Assembly (NCBI GenBank): GCA_934725575.1
Contig: CAKVCK010000012.1
Coordinates: forward strand, 1 to 64,000
DNA: 64,000 bases
Direction of reading: 5' to 3'
Source: an uncultured Bacteroidales bacterium
GTDB lineage: Bacteria; Bacteroidota; Bacteroidia; Bacteroidales; UBA932
Shown here: piece after piece, positions 61,027 through 64,000 of the stretch
Position numbering within the stretch: the stretch's first letter is position 1
Layout: each line of letters begins with the position of its first letter
Notes under the pieces: generated by a model
What the model was told of the DNA's origin: nothing
Database searches by the model: none
The model's input: only the letters and a program-made list of their open reading frames with translations
Translations under genes and position numbers: made by a program

Positions 61027-61503
61027 TTAGAAACGGAAGTGGGCGAATGCCTTGTTGGCCTCAGCCATCTTGTGCATATCCTCTTTTCTCTTGAATGCAC
61101 CACCTTCGTTATTGTAGGCGGCAACGATCTCTGCACAAAGTTTTTCTGCCATTGAGTGGCCGGAACGCTTGCGGGCGAAGTTGATCATATTCTTCATCGA
61201 AAGCGAGACTTTCCTTTCCGGACGCAACTCAGTAGGCACCTGGAAGTTTGCACCTCCTACACGACGTGACTTGACCTCGATCTGAGGGGTTACGTTTTCG
61301 AGTGCCTTCCTCCAGATATCTAGAGGAGCCTTGTCAGAATCCTTCATCTTCTCGCCTACCATATCAATGGCATCGTAAAAAATAGAATACGCGATACTCT
61401 TCTTCCCCTGCAACATAAGATTGTTCACGAAACGGGTTACCTCGACATCGTGAAACTTAGGATCAGGAAGTAGAATCCTCTTTTTAGGCTTCGATTTTCT
61501 CAT
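61027..61503 (-). CDS. rpsG: 30S ribosomal protein S7
   Basis: 158 aa, full length, with family motifs KPKKRILLPDPKFHD near the start and GGANFQVPTELRPERK in the middle, ending in EANKAFAHFRF. It binds 16S rRNA in the head of the small subunit and starts head assembly. Second gene of the operon, 41 bp after rpsL. Confidence 0.97.
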   Translation of the reverse strand: MRKSKPKKRILLPDPKFHDVEVTRFVNNLMLQGKKSIAYSIFYDAIDMVGEKMKDSDKAPLDIWRKALENVTPQIEVKSRRVGGANFQVPTELRPERKVSLSMKNMINFARKRSGHSMAEKLCAEIVAAYNNEGGAFKRKEDMHKMAEANKAFAHFRF

Positions 61504-61544
61504 TGTGAGTAAAAATTAAAGGTGATAAAGATTAATGAAACGGA

Positions 61545-61931
61545 CTACTTCTTAGCGGTCTTCTTCGGTCTCTTGGCTCCGTAGAGGGAACGGGACTGTG
61601 TCCTTCCTTCCACGCCAGCTGTGTCCAAAGCTCCTCTAAGGATGTGGTAACGCACACCAGGGAGATCCTTCACACGACCTCCGCGGACCAGCACAATGCT
61701 GTGCTCCTGAAGGTTGTGTCCCTCGCCCGGGATGTAGGCATTGACCTCTTTAGAGTTGGTAAGGCGTACCCTGGCAACCTTTCTCATCGCTGAGTTAGGC
61801 TTCTTAGGGGTCGTCGTGTAAACACGAAGACATACGCCCCTCTTCTGAGGACATGCGTCCAGCGCGCGTGACTTGCTCTGAGCGACAATGCTCACGCGTC
61901 CTTTGCGAACTAATTGTTGAATTGTAGGCAT
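61545..61931 (-). CDS. rpsL: 30S ribosomal protein S12
   Basis: 128 aa, full length. YTTTPKKPNSAMRK and LVRGGRVKDLPGVRYH hold the two Lys sites in which changes give streptomycin resistance in other bacteria; both Lys are present, so the protein is of the wild type. First gene of the str operon; promoter at 61981-62011. Confidence 0.97.
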   Translation of the reverse strand: MPTIQQLVRKGRVSIVAQSKSRALDACPQKRGVCLRVYTTTPKKPNSAMRKVARVRLTNSKEVNAYIPGEGHNLQEHSIVLVRGGRVKDLPGVRYHILRGALDTAGVEGRTQSRSLYGAKRPKKTAKK

Positions 61932-61961
61932 AAATGATTGTAAATCTAATATTTATGTTTC

Positions 61962-61977
61962 CCCCAAACATTTGGGG
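61962..61977 (-). promoter_or_regulatory. Palindrome at the start of the rpsL leader
   Basis: CCCCAAACATTTGGGG, arms CCCCAAA/TTTGGGG with two central bases. It lies just after the -7 box, at the expected transcription start, so it could be an operator or a 5' hairpin of the mRNA. Confidence 0.5.
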
Positions 61978-61980
61978 CTG

Positions 61981-62011
61981 CAAATTTACGGATAATTCTT
62001 CAATTTACAAA
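61981..62011 (-). promoter_or_regulatory. Promoter of the str operon
   Basis: On the minus strand TTTG (62008-62011), exactly 19 bp, then TAAATTTG (61981-61988): a perfect Bacteroides-type promoter. The distance to the rpsL start is about 50 bp. Confidence 0.8.
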
Positions 62012-62083
62012 GCGGAATGCGAACAGATTCACCATTTTTCAGACGGAGAGAATCCGTAGGTCCGGAATGGTGCGGTAGCCTTG

Positions 62084-63208
62084 TCAGGCGGTCTTGCGGT
62101 AGCTCAGGACAGCCCAGGTGGTCGTGAACGCGCCCAGACCGGCAAGGCTCAGCAAGTCCGGCCACGTGTCCGCCAGCGTGCAGCCCTTCAGGACGATCGA
62201 GCGCATCGCGTCGGCGAAGTAGCGCAGCGGATTGGCATAGGTGATCGCCCGCGCCCATCCCGGCATCGACTGGATGGGTGTGAATATTCCGCTCATCAGC
62301 ATGAACACCATACTGAAGAACCAGATGACGAACATGGCCTGGCGGGCATTGTCGCTGTAGTTGGAGATCAGCAGACCGAAAGAAGCCATGACCACGATGT
62401 GGGCGAATGTGAAGATCACGATGTCCAGCAGGCTTCCCCTGCAGCCATAGCCGAACACGGCATACGACAGGCCAAGACAGGAGAAGACCATGAAGAACGC
62501 CACGGCCACATAAGGGATCATCTTGCAGAGGATGAAGGCGGTCTTGCTCACCGGGGTCACGTTGATCTGCTCGATGGTGCCGCGTTCCTTCTCCGAGACG
62601 ATGTTCAAGGCAGGCAGGAAGCCGCACATCATCGTGATGGCGATCACGATAAGCGCCGGGATCATGAAAGTCTTGTAGTCCAGGGACGGGTTGTAGAGAT
62701 AGCTCTCCCGGGTGTCGAAACGGGTTCCGGCGGCACCGCCCTGGGATTTCACCCCCGAAACCGAGGCGACATATTCAGTGACAAAGGCGTTGAGGTACTG
62801 GGATCCGATGCTTCCCCTGGTGCCGTTGACGGTGTTGACCTTGATCCCGACGGGAAGCGGGTCGTTGGTGTCTCTGTCCGACTCAAGGTAGCGGGCGAAT
62901 CCGGAGGAGATGGTCAGGATGGCGTCAGCGCCGCCGCGGTCCATGACAGCCTGCGCGTCTGACGGAGACTCGGTTACCTCCCGGATCTTGAAGTAGCCGG
63001 ACGAGGCGCATTTCTCCGTAAGCAAGGCAGACTGGTCAGACTGGTCGCTGTCCACGATCACCAGACTCAGGTTCCGAACCTCCATGTTCGCCGCGAAAGG
63101 AAAGACCAGGATGATCAAAAACGGGAAACAGAGAACCATCCTCGGCATTCCCGGATCCCTTAGGAATTGCTTGAACTCCTTCTTCAACAGATACTTCCAA
63201 ACTCTCAT
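62084..63208 (-). CDS. ABC-2 type permease
   Basis: 374 aa. One N-terminal membrane helix (MVLCFPFLIILVFPFAANM), a periplasmic domain (about 45-175), then about five C-terminal helices with IVSEKERGTIEQINVTPVSKTAFILCKMIPY and MFVIWFFSMVFMLMSGIFTPIQSMPGW, the pattern of the YhhJ/YbhR ABC-2 exporters. Together with the permease gene before it (1-bp gap) it would form a heterodimeric exporter. The ATPase is not in the window and may lie to the right. Confidence 0.88.
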   Translation of the reverse strand: MRVWKYLLKKEFKQFLRDPGMPRMVLCFPFLIILVFPFAANMEVRNLSLVIVDSDQSDQSALLTEKCASSGYFKIREVTESPSDAQAVMDRGGADAILTISSGFARYLESDRDTNDPLPVGIKVNTVNGTRGSIGSQYLNAFVTEYVASVSGVKSQGGAAGTRFDTRESYLYNPSLDYKTFMIPALIVIAITMMCGFLPALNIVSEKERGTIEQINVTPVSKTAFILCKMIPYVAVAFFMVFSCLGLSYAVFGYGCRGSLLDIVIFTFAHIVVMASFGLLISNYSDNARQAMFVIWFFSMVFMLMSGIFTPIQSMPGWARAITYANPLRYFADAMRSIVLKGCTLADTWPDLLSLAGLGAFTTTWAVLSYRKTA

Positions 63209-63209
63209 C

Positions 63210-64000
63210 TCACAACCTTGTCTTGAAATTCTTGATACTTACCACCAACAGAAAGACCATCATGCCGGTCAGGACGGCGAACTCCTTGGCGACCGCCTCA
63301 AGGCCGGCTCCCTGGATCATTATCTTCTTCACCATGATGATGAACCACTTGGCAGGGATGATGTCAGAGAGCATCTGAAGAGCGACCGGCATGCTCTCGC
63401 ACGGGAATATGATGCCGGACAGCATCATGGTCGGCATTGTCAGTCCCATACCGCACAGCAGCATCGCTGTCTGCTGTGTCTTGGAGATGACCGACACAAG
63501 CAGTCCGAGTCCCAGTGACGAACCGACGAAAACGAGCGACACCAGGGACAGGAGCGTCATGCTGCCGTGGATCGGCACCCCCATGACAAAGTGGGCCAGA
63601 AGCAGGACGCTGACGAAATTGACGACCGACAGGGCAAGGTACGGAATCATCTTGGAAAGGATTATCCAGAACGGCTTGACCGGAGACACAAGGAGCAGCT
63701 CAAGCGTGCCGGTCTCCTTCTCCTTCACGATGGACACCGCCGTCATCATCGAGCAGATCAGCATCAGGATCAAGCCCATGACTCCCGGCACGAAATTGTA
63801 GGACGAGTTCATGGCCGGATTGTACATCAGCTGGACATTCGGCCTCATCGAAGCCTTAGGCTTCCCGGCAAGGCTCTCAGACAATGCCAGTTCCTCGCTT
63901 TGAAGCACTCCCTTGATGTAGCTGGTGACCACCTGGGCGGTGTTCGGATCGGAGCCGTCGCTCACAATGCGGACGCAGGCCTTACCTTCCGAGCCGGCCT
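63210..64000 (-). CDS. ABC-2 type permease, cut by the window edge
   Basis: Partial gene; the frame is open to base 64000 and the start lies outside. It contains SMMTAVSIVKEKETGTLELLLVSPVKPFWIILSKMIPY and MLLCGMGLTMPTMMLSGIIFPCESMPVALQMLSDIIPAKWFIIMVKKIM, a paralogue of the gene that follows it. Same YhhJ-type family. The GTG at 63965 is only an internal codon. Confidence 0.85.
   Translation of the reverse strand, partial: AGSEGKACVRIVSDGSDPNTAQVVTSYIKGVLQSEELALSESLAGKPKASMRPNVQLMYNPAMNSSYNFVPGVMGLILMLICSMMTAVSIVKEKETGTLELLLVSPVKPFWIILSKMIPYLALSVVNFVSVLLLAHFVMGVPIHGSMTLLSLVSLVFVGSSLGLGLLVSVISKTQQTAMLLCGMGLTMPTMMLSGIIFPCESMPVALQMLSDIIPAKWFIIMVKKIMIQGAGLEAVAKEFAVLTGMMVFLLVVSIKNFKTRL

Overview
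The window looks like the chromosome of a member of the Bacteroidota, most likely order Bacteroidales. It has SusC/SusD outer-membrane pairs, lipoproteins with short lipoboxes, 6-bladed beta-propeller lipoproteins, BACON and DUF5689 domains, and promoters of the Bacteroides type (TTTG or TTG, 19 bp, TAnnTTTG). Few genes have a clear Shine-Dalgarno. Genus and species cannot be told from the sequence. Most genes are on the minus strand.

Region 1 (1-11.3 kb) is an accessory locus of secreted proteins. A minus-strand set (3223 down to 188) encodes a DUF3244-like protein, a six-cysteine secreted peptide, a lipoprotein, a membrane-anchored CxxC protein and a beta-propeller lipoprotein. Next to it are a TPR/HTH membrane regulator with a frameshift and two more propeller lipoproteins. 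The two sets start from promoter regions that are copies of each other. Beyond them lie a 137-bp tandem repeat array, a DUF4143-type ATPase gene that interrupts the fourth repeat unit, and a third propeller lipoprotein that is a close paralogue of the first pair.

Region 2 (11.3-27.5 kb) holds an outer-membrane barrel protein, a tricorn-like protease, a STAND-type ATPase, two long palindromes with one shared loop sequence, an M3 peptidase, and a probable extracellular nuclease and uptake operon (BACON/OB-fold lipoprotein, NUC1 nuclease, EEP nuclease, TonB-dependent receptor, DUF5689 lipoprotein).

Region 3 (27.5-30 kb) is a scrap zone: an MntA-like antitoxin with a truncated HepT-like toxin, a TA-flanked inverted-repeat element, and truncated pieces of queH, a helicase gene, sufD and ispE joined end to end.

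Region 4 (30-45.4 kb) is a polysaccharide utilisation locus read leftward: susC, susD, a beta-helix protein, a DUF5107/TPR protein, an aldose epimerase, a DUF6057 membrane protein, a PD40 lipoprotein with a haem-type CxxCH, and a GH2 enzyme.

Region 5 (45.6-64 kb) has divergent queH and an HRDC helicase gene, a methyltransferase, a DUF362 lipoprotein, a tripartite ABC efflux operon behind a promoter with a palindromic operator, a CAT-anticodon tRNA, the str operon (rpsL-rpsG-fusA-rpsJ) and two ABC-2 permeases, the second cut by the window edge. A 25-bp palindromic repeat occurs at least seven times, in intergenic DNA and in frame inside four genes.
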